Of a stretch of 19,107 bases of DNA, positions 1-9,425 are shown piece by piece. Source of the stretch: JABWBJ01 sp035646395 (GTDB lineage Bacteria > Gemmatimonadota > Gemmatimonadetes > Gemmatimonadales > Gemmatimonadaceae); NCBI GenBank assembly GCA_035646395.1, contig DASRPK010000020.1, positions 1 to 19,107 of the forward strand. The letters are read 5' to 3'. The notes beneath the pieces were generated by a model that had not been told where the DNA came from, made no database searches, and saw only the letters and a list, made by a program, of their open reading frames with translations. Made by a program: the position numbers and the translations under genes. Position 1 is the stretch's first letter. The number at the start of each line of letters is the position of its first letter.

Positions 1-182
1 GGGACCGCGACGATCCTGGATCCACGCGGAAATCCGGCGCTCGGCGAAGGTCATGTAGGCGACGCCCACCATCCAGACCGTGAACACCGCGATCATCTTG
101 ATGACCGTCGCGGTGAACCAGACGCCGAAGCGGGGCTCGCCATGCGGGTCCGCGACCTGAAGGACCGACAGGAACAGCGGGC

Positions 183-186
<4 letters not shown>
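1..186 (-). CDS. nuoH: NADH-quinone oxidoreductase subunit H, N-terminal part (cut by window edge)
   Basis: NuoH is the large membrane subunit of complex I that sits beside the quinone-binding site and links the peripheral arm to the proton pumps. Only the first 62 codons are visible; the gene continues beyond base 1. The translation starts MSPLFLSVLQV and has a hydrophobic stretch at about residues 22-46. It reaches the family signature AERRISAWIQDRRGP at residues 48-62, which matches the first cytoplasmic loop of NuoH (ERR..A..Q.R.GP). The ATG (186-184) overlaps the nuoG TGA as ATGA. A good ribosome site (GGAGGT) lies inside the last nuoG codons about 6 bases upstream, so the two genes are probably translationally coupled. 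Identification rests on the signature and the operon position. Confidence 0.9.
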
Positions 187-3091
<2,905 letters not shown>

Positions 3092-3092
3092 T

Positions 3093-3190
3093 TCGTGATT
3101 CGTGACTAGTGATGTCGTGACTCGTGCTGTGGCTTCGTGTCCGGCGACTCGGTGGCCCGCTCTCGGGATGCCGCCGTGTCACGAGACACG
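3093..3190. repeat. Intergenic TCGTGA-word repeat with a small hairpin, between nuoE and nuoF
   Basis: The 99-base gap between nuoE and nuoF carries TCGTGA at 3093-3098, 3100-3105 and 3115-3120, with variants TAGTGA and CTCGTG between and after them (3093-3126). At the other end, immediately beside the nuoE stop, CGTGTC-ACGA-GACACG (3175-3190) is a perfect 6-bp stem with a 4-base loop. TCGTGAC at 3115-3121 can also pair with GTCACGA at 3178-3184. The repeat begins two bases from the nuoF start codon. The hairpin has no T-tract, so it is unlikely to be an intrinsic terminator. Confidence 0.7.
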
Positions 3191-3739
3191 CTATCCGTAC
3201 TGTTTCAAAAGCTCCGGAACTTTCTCTGGCGTCACCGACTCGATGAAATCGCTGTTCACCATCACCGGCGTCGCAAATCCGCAGGCGCCGAGGCATTCCA
3301 CTTCGATCACGGTGTAGCGGCCGTCGGCCGACGTGACGCCCAGCTCACCGCATCCCGTGTGCTTCAGGAACGCCTTGACCACATCCTCTGCGCCACACAC
3401 ATGGCATGGCGTCGTGGTACAGACCTGGACAAAATGTTTTCCGACGGGATGCTGGTGGTACATGGTGTAGAACGTCACCACACCCTTCACGTACGCGGCC
3501 GTCAGGCCGAGCACCTGTCCCGTTTCCGCCATCGCTTCGGGGCTCACCCACCCGCGCGCCTCCTGCACCATCCATAACGCCGGCAGCAGCGCCGCCATCT
3601 TCGTCGGATAGCGCTCGAGCAGCGCGTCGAGCCTGGCCTTCGTCTCCCCAGTGAATACCGGAACGTACGGCTCCGACGAATGCCCGTTAGGCGCCGTGGA
3701 GATGGCGGAACCGCCCGTCGCAGACGGACCGTGACTCAT
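3191..3739 (-). CDS. nuoE: NADH-quinone oxidoreductase subunit E (2Fe-2S)
   Basis: NuoE is the thioredoxin-fold 2Fe-2S subunit that pairs with NuoF in the NADH-oxidising module. The 182-residue protein has about 25 poorly conserved N-terminal residues rich in Ser, Gly and Pro, then an alpha-helical domain (KARLDALLERYPTK, residues 34-47). The ferredoxin-like domain has ligands Cys107-x4-Cys112 and Cys149-x3-Cys153, within VCTTTPCHVCGA and VECLGACGFA. A usable ribosome site (GGGAG, about 9 bases upstream) supports the ATG at 3739. The gene lies between nuoD and nuoF as in canonical nuo operons, but both flanking gaps contain low-complexity repeats. One Pro-Asn codon pair (CCT-AAC) falls within a GCCTAAC motif. 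Confidence 0.96.
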   Translation of the reverse strand: MSHGPSATGGSAISTAPNGHSSEPYVPVFTGETKARLDALLERYPTKMAALLPALWMVQEARGWVSPEAMAETGQVLGLTAAYVKGVVTFYTMYHQHPVGKHFVQVCTTTPCHVCGAEDVVKAFLKHTGCGELGVTSADGRYTVIEVECLGACGFATPVMVNSDFIESVTPEKVPELLKQYG

Positions 3740-3754
3740 TGTCGTGCGCTCCCG

Positions 3755-3784
3755 TGCCCGTCTGCACGTTTGCCCGTTTGCCCG
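3755..3784. repeat. Short TGCCCGT-type tandem repeat between nuoD and nuoE
   Basis: About four degenerate copies of a 7-8 base word, TGCCCGT, then TGCACGT, then TTGCCCGT and TTGCCCG, lie head to tail in the 49-base gap between the nuoD stop and the nuoE start. No inverted partner arm is seen. The ribosome-binding GGGAG of nuoE lies just outside, on the nuoE side. Confidence 0.65.
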
Positions 3785-3788
3785 CGAT

Positions 3789-5099
3789 TCATCGGTCGAT
3801 TTCTCCCATCACGATATCGATGCTGGCATTGATCGCGATGACATCGGACAGCAGGTGCCCTTCGACCATGCGAGGAATGGCGGACAGGTTCACATAGGAT
3901 GGCGGCCGGATACGCCAGCGCACCGGCTTTGGCGTCCCGTCGGACACGAAGTAGTAGCCCTTCTCTCCCTTCGGACTTTCGACCGCGACATAACACTCGC
4001 CAATCGGTGGACGAGGACCCTCCATCACCTGCTTGAAGTGATGGATCATGGATTCCATTTCGCTCGTCGCCTTGCTCTTGGGCGGAAGGATCAGTCGGGG
4101 GTCGTCGATGTTGACCGGACCGTCAGGCAACCGTGCCGAGGCCTGCTCGAGGATCCGCACCGACTGCCGCATTTCCTCCATGCGGACCAGGAAGCGGTCA
4201 TAGACGTCGCCGCTCGTGCCGATGGGCACGTCGAAGTCGTAGGTCTCGTAGTCGAGATACGGAAAGTCTTTCCGGACGTCATAGGCGACGCCAGAGGCCC
4301 GGACCATCGGACCGGAAAGCCCGGCATTCACGGCGTCCGGTCCGCTCATTGCGCCGATCCCGATCGTGCGGCCGACCCAGATGCCGTTCCGCGTCACCAT
4401 GCGGTCGACTTCGGCGATCGTCTTCGGGAAGGTGCGGATGAAGTCGTTCAGCCCGTCCATCCAGCCGTCGGGAATGTCGGCGAGCATGCCGCCAACGCGC
4501 GTCAGCGACGTCGTCAGGCGCGCGCCGCACCACTGCTCCAGGAGCGTATAGATCCGCTCGCGCTCCTGGAACGACCACAGGAAGGGCGTGAAGGCGCCGA
4601 TGTCGATACAGGTGGTGCCCAGCCAGACCAGGTGCGACATGATCCGGGACAACTCGCACGTGATCACGCGGAGCACCGTGCACCGCGGCGTGATCTCGAC
4701 GCCGAACAGGCGTTCGGCGCCTAACGCGAAGGCGACGTTGTTCCCCGGCGAATTGAGGTAGTCCTCGCGGTCCGTCCAGGGAATGATCTGGTTGTACTGG
4801 CGGTACTCACCGATCTTCTCGAACCCGCAATGCAGGTACCCCACGTGGGGGATGCAGCGGACGACCGTTTCGCCGTCCAGCTCGAGCACGAGGCGAAGGA
4901 CACCGTGCGTCGCCGGGTGCTGCGGCCCGATGTTGATGAGCATGTGCTCACCCTCGAGCTCCGGCTCCATCGCCGGGGGCGCCTCGAGCGTCGTGACACG
5001 CCCGCCATCGTCGACCACCAGCGGCGTGCGCTGCGGACGACCCTGGGCGTCGAGGCCGGACGTGGAGAGCGAGACTTCGACCGTGCGTTTGTCGGCCAC
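3789..5099 (-). CDS. nuoD: NADH-quinone oxidoreductase subunit D (49-kDa, quinone site)
   Basis: NuoD is the 49-kDa-type subunit of the peripheral arm of complex I. With NuoB it forms the quinone-reduction site and is descended from the large subunit of NiFe hydrogenases. The 436 residues start with a nonconserved leader of about 50 residues. NIGPQHPATHGVLRL at 56-70 contains His65, the quinone-headgroup histidine of the family. HVGYLHCGFEKI is at 85-96 and REDYL at 111-115, with Tyr114 as the conserved quinone-contact tyrosine. Length is typical. The start is GTG at 5099, three bases after the nuoC stop, with a ribosome site (GGGAGAG) about 8 bases upstream inside nuoC. NuoC and NuoD are separate proteins, not fused as in Escherichia coli. 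Confidence 0.97.
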   Translation of the reverse strand: MADKRTVEVSLSTSGLDAQGRPQRTPLVVDDGGRVTTLEAPPAMEPELEGEHMLINIGPQHPATHGVLRLVLELDGETVVRCIPHVGYLHCGFEKIGEYRQYNQIIPWTDREDYLNSPGNNVAFALGAERLFGVEITPRCTVLRVITCELSRIMSHLVWLGTTCIDIGAFTPFLWSFQERERIYTLLEQWCGARLTTSLTRVGGMLADIPDGWMDGLNDFIRTFPKTIAEVDRMVTRNGIWVGRTIGIGAMSGPDAVNAGLSGPMVRASGVAYDVRKDFPYLDYETYDFDVPIGTSGDVYDRFLVRMEEMRQSVRILEQASARLPDGPVNIDDPRLILPPKSKATSEMESMIHHFKQVMEGPRPPIGECYVAVESPKGEKGYYFVSDGTPKPVRWRIRPPSYVNLSAIPRMVEGHLLSDVIAINASIDIVMGEIDR

Positions 5100-5102
5100 G
5101 CG

Positions 5103-5795
5103 CTACTCTCCCGTCTTCTCGCCGCCGGCGAGTCGCTGCCGCATCTCGAGCGGCAGGTCCTCGAATGCATCGGCGATCGTGAGTTCCGTCATCGAATACC
5201 GGCTTTCCGGTTGCGCGGCGAGCGCCTGACGAAGCTGCTCGGAACGGGAGAAGCGGCCGCGCAGCGGGAAGTCCTTCCGCAGCGGATACCCTTCCGCGTA
5301 CTGCTCCCACATCAGAATGCGACGCAGGTCGGAATGGCCCTCGAACACGATGCCGAACATGTCGTAGCACTCGCGCTCGAGCCAATCGGCGCCGGAGTAA
5401 ATCGGCATGACGCTGGGCACCTTGAGCGGCGTCCCCTTCGGCAACTCGGCCTTGATCCGCAGGAATCGGCGATACGGCAGCGAGCGGAGATGCCACACGA
5501 CCTGCAGCGGCAGTTCCAGGTCGCGGTACTCGACGGCAGTCACGTCGGAGAGGTAGTCGTACCGTTCTGCATCATCGTCATGCAAGTACTGCACGACGTC
5601 GCGCACCGCGTCGGGACGCAGGTAGACGTTGGTCTCTCCCCAGATCACTTCGGCGCGGACAAACGCGTCCGGAAACCGCGTCTTGATGCGCTCGGCGCTG
5701 GGATTCAACGGACCGCCCCGATGCGGGATCGCGCGCAAAGTGGCCGGCGTCGTCGCCGGATCTGCGCTTCCAGGAACGACGAGGGGTGCCGTCAC
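5103..5795 (-). CDS. nuoC: NADH-quinone oxidoreductase subunit C (30-kDa)
   Basis: NuoC is the 30-kDa-type structural subunit that buttresses NuoD in the peripheral arm; it holds no cofactor. In the 230-residue protein the family signature is at about residues 139-161: ERECYDMFGI, then VFEGHSDLRRILM. The usual Pro after His is Ser here. It is followed by the conserved YPLRKDFPL. The N-terminal 40 residues, rich in Pro and Ala, are variable in the family. The start is a GTG at 5795 that overlaps the nuoB stop as GTGA, which suggests coupled translation. The nuoD start follows its stop by three bases. Confidence 0.96.
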   Translation of the reverse strand: MTAPLVVPGSADPATTPATLRAIPHRGGPLNPSAERIKTRFPDAFVRAEVIWGETNVYLRPDAVRDVVQYLHDDDAERYDYLSDVTAVEYRDLELPLQVVWHLRSLPYRRFLRIKAELPKGTPLKVPSVMPIYSGADWLERECYDMFGIVFEGHSDLRRILMWEQYAEGYPLRKDFPLRGRFSRSEQLRQALAAQPESRYSMTELTIADAFEDLPLEMRQRLAGGEKTGE

Positions 5796-6418
5796 AATCC
5801 CGAACGCGTCTGGTGAACCGAGTTCCCGAAGGGTTCGGAGAGCTCGTCGATCGCCTCAGGCGGGATGTACAGCTTGCTCGTCGGGTCGGGCTCCATCTCG
5901 TCGCGCAACTGGGCGTCCGACATCCGTTCGCGCTTCACTTTTTCCTGCAGCATCATGATGCCGTAAATGAGTCCTTCGGGACGCGGCGGACATCCCGGAA
6001 CGTACACGTCGACCGGTATGATGGTGTCGATCCCCTGCACCACGGCGTAGTTGTCGAACATTCCGCCTGACGAGGCGCAGGCACCCATCGAGATGCACCA
6101 TTTCGGCTGCAGCATCTGCTGCCAGATGCGGCGAATGACAGGCGCGAGCTTGAACGGCACGCGTCCCGCGCAAATGAGGACGTCTGCCTGACGAGGCGAG
6201 AACGACATCCTTTCCATTCCGAACCGGGCCAGGTCGTACTTGCTGGCCGCCGTGGCCATGAACTCGATCGCGCAGCACGCGGTGCCGAAGGGCATCGGCC
6301 AGAGCGAGTTCGCCCGGCCCCAGTTGACCAGCATGTCGAGGCGCGTGGTCACCCACCCCTCCTGCGATTGCGGGGCGACGGTGACGAGTTGACGATCGGG
6401 GCGCGCGGTTAATCCCAT
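5792..6418 (-). CDS. nuoB: NADH-quinone oxidoreductase subunit B (cluster N2)
   Basis: NuoB carries the terminal 4Fe-4S cluster N2, which passes electrons to quinone at the interface with NuoD. In the 208-residue form the ligands are the tandem pair Cys48-Cys49 (GTACCAIEFM), Cys114 (SMGACASSGG) and Cys143 (VPGCPPRPEG). Their spacing matches the Thermus Nqo6 ligands with a constant offset of three. The ATG at 6418 was chosen over an upstream in-frame start (6550) because it has a clear GGGAG ribosome site about 7 bases upstream. The longer reading would overlap nuoA by 140 bases and add a nonconserved leader. With this start it overlaps the nuoA end by 10 bases. Confidence 0.97.
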   Translation of the reverse strand: MGLTARPDRQLVTVAPQSQEGWVTTRLDMLVNWGRANSLWPMPFGTACCAIEFMATAASKYDLARFGMERMSFSPRQADVLICAGRVPFKLAPVIRRIWQQMLQPKWCISMGACASSGGMFDNYAVVQGIDTIIPVDVYVPGCPPRPEGLIYGIMMLQEKVKRERMSDAQLRDEMEPDPTSKLYIPPEAIDELSEPFGNSVHQTRSGL

Positions 6419-6813
6419 TGGAGCGCTCCCTTTTTCCAGACGTAGAGGAATCCAACGAGGAGGATGGTCATGAACACCAGCATCTCCCCGAGGCCAAAGA
6501 ACGAGATTGCTCCCGCCGGACACGAACCACCCACCAGCGCCGCCGTGCATGAGAGCTCACGGAAGTACGCGCCCCACGGGATCATGAAGACGGTCTCGAT
6601 GTCGAAGATGATGAACAACATCGCGACCATGTAAAACTTTACCGAGAAGCGCTCCCGGGCATCGCCGAGTGGAGGAATGCCGGACTCATACGGGGTGTCC
6701 TTCACCGGTGTGGGCCGCATCCGGATGACGAGATGCGAGAGCGCGATCATCCCGATCGCGTTCACCAGCACAAACCCCAACAGGAGTAGTATCGGCAGGT
6801 ACGTGCGATCCAT
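6409..6813 (-). CDS. nuoA: NADH-quinone oxidoreductase subunit A
   Basis: NuoA is a small three-helix membrane subunit of complex I near the quinone site. The 134-residue protein has membrane segments at about residues 5-28, 58-80 and 98-124. The signature YESGIPP lies in the loop after helix 1, and FDIETVFMIPW is in helix 2. The loop before helix 3 is longer than usual and has two Cys residues (SCTAALVGGSC), a local peculiarity. I chose the ATG at 6813 (MDRTYLPILL) because the protein begins with the hydrophobic helix there. An in-frame GTG at 6840 would add nine residues (first nine: MGGHAQASR), and neither start has a strong ribosome site. It is the first gene of the nuo operon and is divergent from dcd. 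Confidence 0.93.
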   Translation of the reverse strand: MDRTYLPILLLLGFVLVNAIGMIALSHLVIRMRPTPVKDTPYESGIPPLGDARERFSVKFYMVAMLFIIFDIETVFMIPWGAYFRELSCTAALVGGSCPAGAISFFGLGEMLVFMTILLVGFLYVWKKGALQWD

Positions 6814-6857
6814 TCTGGATGCCTGGGCGTGACCGCCCACCGCGGTTTTCCGACTTC

Positions 6858-6871
6858 GTGAAAAAATTCAC
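6858..6871. promoter_or_regulatory. CRP/FNR-like operator candidate GTGA-N6-TCAC
   Basis: A perfect dyad, GTGA-AAAAAT-TCAC, lies in the nuoA-dcd divergent region, centred about 51 bases from the nuoA start. It matches the core half-sites and spacing of CRP/FNR-family operators (TGTGA-N6-TCACA), except for the outermost bases. The spacer is AT-only in an otherwise GC-rich region. No regulator gene is in the window, so the factor is unknown. Confidence 0.35.
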
Positions 6872-6889
6872 TTGCTCGGCTGGTTCGAA

Positions 6890-6916
6890 ATTATCCTGCG
6901 TTCCCGAGCGGTGCAA
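6890..6916 (-). promoter_or_regulatory. Possible nuo operon promoter (weak)
   Basis: On the minus strand GATAAT (6895-6890) resembles a -10 box. The best upstream partner is TTGCAC (6916-6911) with a short 15-base spacer. If used, transcription would begin near 6883 and the GTGA-N6-TCAC dyad would lie just downstream of the start, a repressor-like position. This is the best candidate in the gap, but the -35 match and spacing are poor. Confidence 0.2.
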
Positions 6917-6966
6917 CAGACGAGAACATCGTCAGTTCCGGCCCTGAAACGGCGTGAAGAGTGGCG

Positions 6967-6995
6967 TTGGATGGCGACCGCGACACCGATACATT
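6967..6995 (+). promoter_or_regulatory. Candidate sigma70-type promoter of dcd
   Basis: TTGGAT (6967-6972), a 17-base spacer and TACATT (6990-6995) form a reasonable -35/-10 pair. They predict a transcript start near 7002 and a leader of about 44 bases before dcd. No other pair with correct spacing was noticed between 6841 and 7045. No good Shine-Dalgarno sequence precedes dcd. Confidence 0.4.
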
Positions 6996-7045
6996 GCGCC
7001 CGCCCGAATCAGCCACGCCTTCTCAATTCCCGGATCTCAAGTCTC

Positions 7046-7600
7046 ATGTCCATACAGAACGACCGCTGGATCATCGAGATGGCGACGAAACACGGCATGA
7101 TCGAGCCCTTCGAGCAGAGTCAGGTGCGCGACGGCGTCATCTCCTATGGTGTCAGCTCGTACGGCTATGATATGCGGGTGGCGAGCGAGTTCAGGATCTT
7201 CACCAACGTGCTCAACTCGGTGGTCGATCCGAAGTTTTTCGACCCGAAGTCATTCGTGGAATTCGAAGGCGACATCTGCATCGTGCCACCTAACTCCTTC
7301 GCCTTGGCGCGATCCGTCGAATATTTCCGCATTCCGCGCGATGTTGTGACCATCACTGTCGGGAAATCCACCTACGCCCGTTGCGGAATCATCACCAACG
7401 TCACTCCCTTCGAACCCGAGTGGGAGGGTTATGTGACACTGGAGATCTCGAACACCACGCCCCTTCCGGCGCGTATCTATGCCAACGAGGGGATCGCCCA
7501 GGTGCTGTTCTTCCGCGGCGCCGAAGCTCCACTTGTGTCGTACCGCGACAAGAAAGGCAAATACCAGGGCCAGACGGGCGTCACGCTCCCTCGGCTGTAG
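7046..7600 (+). CDS. dcd: dCTP deaminase
   Basis: Dcd deaminates dCTP to dUTP, the route to dUMP and thymidylate in many bacteria; some family members also hydrolyse dUTP to dUMP. The 184-residue protein begins MSIQNDRWI, a start typical of the family. It shows SSYGYDMRV at 37-45 and GKSTYARCGI at 106-115 (nucleotide-binding Ser and Arg). TLEISN at 131-136 contains Glu133, equivalent to the catalytic glutamate. The C-terminal YQGQTGVTLPRL closes the active site. The ATG at 7046 was chosen because upstream in-frame codons give a low-complexity, nonconserved leader. Whether it is mono- or bifunctional (Dcd or Dcd-Dut) cannot be decided from the sequence. It runs opposite to the nuo operon. Confidence 0.95.
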   Translation: MSIQNDRWIIEMATKHGMIEPFEQSQVRDGVISYGVSSYGYDMRVASEFRIFTNVLNSVVDPKFFDPKSFVEFEGDICIVPPNSFALARSVEYFRIPRDVVTITVGKSTYARCGIITNVTPFEPEWEGYVTLEISNTTPLPARIYANEGIAQVLFFRGAEAPLVSYRDKKGKYQGQTGVTLPRL

Positions 7601-7645
7601 CTTTGCGGTCACGCACGTCCGAAACGGGTGAATCAGGATAGCTAT

Positions 7646-7669
7646 GCCATTGCCGCGTCAGGCGATGGC
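7646..7669 (+). other. Stable hairpin downstream of dcd
   Basis: GCCATTGCC (7646-7654) pairs with GGCGATGGC (7661-7669), nine pairs including one G-T wobble, around the 6-base loop GCGTCA. It starts 45 bases after the dcd stop. No T-tract follows, so it could protect the 3' end of the dcd transcript or be part of the leader of the next gene. A second, weaker stem follows (AAGACG 7673-7678 with CGTCTT 7694-7699, then TTTG). Confidence 0.45.
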
Positions 7670-7787
7670 GACAAGACGTATTCGCAGTCGGGGCGTCTTT
7701 TGCTGTTGCGAAGCGGAAGGTGCGCACACACTTTATGGCGCGTCCGGGCTCAGCCTGGGCGGGTCTTTTCATGCAGTCGATCCACGT

Positions 7788-7817
7788 CGAGGCCCCGGGG
7801 CCTCGGTATTTTCCTTT
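7788..7817 (+). terminator. Perfect GC palindrome followed by a T-rich tract (terminator-like)
   Basis: CGAGGCCCCGGGGCCTCG (7788-7805) is a perfect 18-base palindrome. As RNA it folds into a 7-bp stem with loop CCGG, followed by GTATTTTCCTTT. It lies between dcd (ending 7600) and the beta-barrel gene (start 7875). It could end dcd transcription or act as an attenuator in the beta-barrel leader. The gap 7601-7874 holds no credible gene. I found no convincing promoter for the beta-barrel gene in it. Confidence 0.4.
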
Positions 7818-7874
7818 CGGGGATTCGGAGCGACCGGATTCTCGAGCGACGTCTGACAATTTTTGGAGGTACTC

Positions 7875-8438
7875 ATGAAGCGTGTCCTTTCGTGTGGTGC
7901 AGTGGCCTTGCTGTTACTCGTAGCCGCGGATGCGTCGGCACAGAGCAAGCTGTCCGGGTTCCTCGCGGTTGGCCCCACGACGACAACGGGCGACCTGAAG
8001 GACGCTGACAGCACGAAGTCCGGCTTCTCGATCATGGGCGGAATGGAGTACAAGCTGACAGCGCCGCTGTGGCTGCGCCTTGACGCTTCGATGGGCTGGA
8101 ACGAACGCATCTCCGAATTCGCCGAAGACGCCTATATCTGGACGTTCAATGCGCGCGCCGAGTACTGGCTTCCCATGGGGAGCGACAAGCTTCGCCCTTA
8201 TGTCCTCGGCGGTGTCGGCATCATGACGTACAAGAGGAATCCGGGAGAGACGGGCCAGGAAGACACGCCGATCTTCGAGACGAAGCATCGCTCGCTGATC
8301 TCGGGCGGCGCTGGCGTCGATTATCAGCTCGGTGGGACGAGCGTCTTCCTCGAAGGACGCTATGAGATGGCCGGGGACGACCGCACCATGATTCCATTCA
8401 TGATCGGTATGCGTTGGGGCGCCCGGAATACCAACTGA
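7875..8438 (+). CDS. Secreted outer-membrane beta-barrel family protein, function unknown
   Basis: A 187-residue protein with a signal peptide (MKRVLSCG, then a hydrophobic run to about residue 17, then ADASA) and likely signal-peptidase I cleavage after Ala-Ser-Ala near residue 22. The mature part has alternating hydrophobic and polar strands with many aromatic and Gly residues: FLAVGPTTTTGDLKDA, YWLPMGSDKLRPYVLGGVGIM and GGAGVDYQLGG. This is typical of small OmpW/OmpX-like or outer-membrane beta-barrel domain proteins with about eight strands. It ends in basic, polar residues rather than the classic terminal Phe. Its ribosome site (GGAGGT, 5 bases before the ATG) is the strongest in the window. 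An upstream TTG at 7863 is rejected because it would include that site. It is followed by a strong terminator. Its ligand or role cannot be told. Confidence 0.85.
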   Translation: MKRVLSCGAVALLLLVAADASAQSKLSGFLAVGPTTTTGDLKDADSTKSGFSIMGGMEYKLTAPLWLRLDASMGWNERISEFAEDAYIWTFNARAEYWLPMGSDKLRPYVLGGVGIMTYKRNPGETGQEDTPIFETKHRSLISGGAGVDYQLGGTSVFLEGRYEMAGDDRTMIPFMIGMRWGARNTN

Positions 8439-8443
8439 ACATC

Positions 8444-8482
8444 AAAAAAAAAGGCCCCGCCCATGTGGCGGGGCCTTTTTTT
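8444..8482. terminator. Strong bidirectional intrinsic terminator
   Basis: A run of nine A (8444-8452), stem GGCCCCGCC (8453-8461), loop CATGT, stem GGCGGGGCC (8467-8475) and a run of seven T (8476-8482). With A-T pairs the stem extends to at least 11 bp. The A- and T-runs flank it symmetrically, so it ends both the plus-strand beta-barrel transcript and the minus-strand mdh transcript, which converge here. Confidence 0.95.
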
Positions 8483-8489
8483 GTAGTAA

Positions 8490-9419
8490 CTAGATCGAAA
8501 GGTTCGCCATCGGTTCACGGACCGCTTCAGCGCTCCTGGCGAGTGCGTCTCGTTCATCTGTCGTGAGATCGACCTCGACGACGCCTTCGAGGCCACGACG
8601 TCCGAGCTTGCACGGTACGCCGAGGAAGAGCCCCGACTGGCCGTATTCGCCTTCCAGCCACACCGAACACGGTAAAATCCGCTTCTGGTCGTTCACGATC
8701 GACTCAGCCATCTGCACCGCAGCCGCGGATGGCGCGTAGTACGCAGAACCGGTTTTCAGCAGGGACACGATTTCGGCGCCACCGGTGCGCGTGCGCGCGA
8801 CGATCTTGTCGAGTTGTTCGCGCGGCATCAGTTGCGTGATCGGGATTCCGCTCACGCTCGTGTAGTTGATCAGCGGGACCATTGTGTCACCGTGCCCGCC
8901 TAACACCATGGCCTGGATGTCGCGCACAGACACGTCCAGCGCTTCGGCGAGAAATGCGCGGTACCGTGCCGTATCGAGCACGCCGGCCATGCCGAGCACA
9001 CGCTCACGCGGAAATCCGGTCACCTTTTTCGCGACATGACACATCACGTCGAGCGGATTCGACACCACGATGACGATCGCGTTGGGCGATGTCTTCGCGA
9101 CCTGCTCCGACACGGCCTTTACGATGCCGGCGTTCGTGTTCATCAGGTCGTCGCGCGACATCCCCGGCTTGCGGGCGATGCCGGCGGTGATGATCACGAT
9201 TTCGGAGCCGGCAGTTTCCTCGTAGCCGTTGGTGCCAATGACACGGGAATCGAAGCCTTCGATCGGCGCGGTTTGCCACTGATCGAGGCCCTTCCCCTGG
9301 GGAACGCCTTCGATGATGTCGACCAGTACGACGCGACGGGACAGCTCCTTCTCGGCAACGCGCTGGGCCGTTGTCGCTCCGACGTTACCGGCGCCAACGA
9401 CCGTGATTGTGTTGACCAT
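8490..9419 (-). CDS. mdh: Malate dehydrogenase (LDH-like type)
   Basis: NAD-dependent malate dehydrogenase of the lactate-dehydrogenase-like (type 3) group, which interconverts malate and oxaloacetate in the citric acid cycle. In its 309 residues the Rossmann motif GAGNVG is at 9-14 and Asp34 (VLVD) specifies NAD. The substrate loop is RKPGMSRDDL at 83-92, where Arg83 and Arg89 favour malate over lactate. The catalytic pair is Asp149 with His176 (GGHGD), and Arg152 binds the carboxylate. Length is typical. The ATG at 9419 has no Shine-Dalgarno sequence; a long inverted-repeat element begins 7 bases upstream. It ends 8 bases from the bidirectional terminator. It is probably co-transcribed with moaDEA since no terminator is seen between them. 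Confidence 0.96.
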   Translation of the reverse strand: MVNTITVVGAGNVGATTAQRVAEKELSRRVVLVDIIEGVPQGKGLDQWQTAPIEGFDSRVIGTNGYEETAGSEIVIITAGIARKPGMSRDDLMNTNAGIVKAVSEQVAKTSPNAIVIVVSNPLDVMCHVAKKVTGFPRERVLGMAGVLDTARYRAFLAEALDVSVRDIQAMVLGGHGDTMVPLINYTSVSGIPITQLMPREQLDKIVARTRTGGAEIVSLLKTGSAYYAPSAAAVQMAESIVNDQKRILPCSVWLEGEYGQSGLFLGVPCKLGRRGLEGVVEVDLTTDERDALARSAEAVREPMANLSI

Positions 9420-9425
9420 GTTCGG

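Noticed and set aside
3744..5816. Long plus-strand open frames (3744-4724 and 4830-5816, each over 320 codons) opposite nuoD and nuoC
   Set aside because: They lie antisense to clearly conserved complex I genes. Their translations are rich in Arg, His, Asp and Val with no domain, as expected for the reverse frame of GC-rich coding DNA.
6419..6550. N-terminal extension of nuoB by 44 residues
   Set aside because: It overlaps nuoA almost entirely out of frame and is nonconserved; the ATG at 6418 has a proper ribosome site.
7601..7874. Cyclic-di-GMP or other known riboswitch in the beta-barrel leader
   Set aside because: A superficially similar stem at 7646-7669 is present, but the conserved loop and junction bases of the GEMM class were not found.
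7628..8008. Open frames in the dcd to beta-barrel gap (plus 7628-8008 and 7644-7856; minus 7581-7859)
   Set aside because: They overlap real genes out of frame, lack ribosome sites and show no recognisable domain. The gap is better explained by RNA structure.
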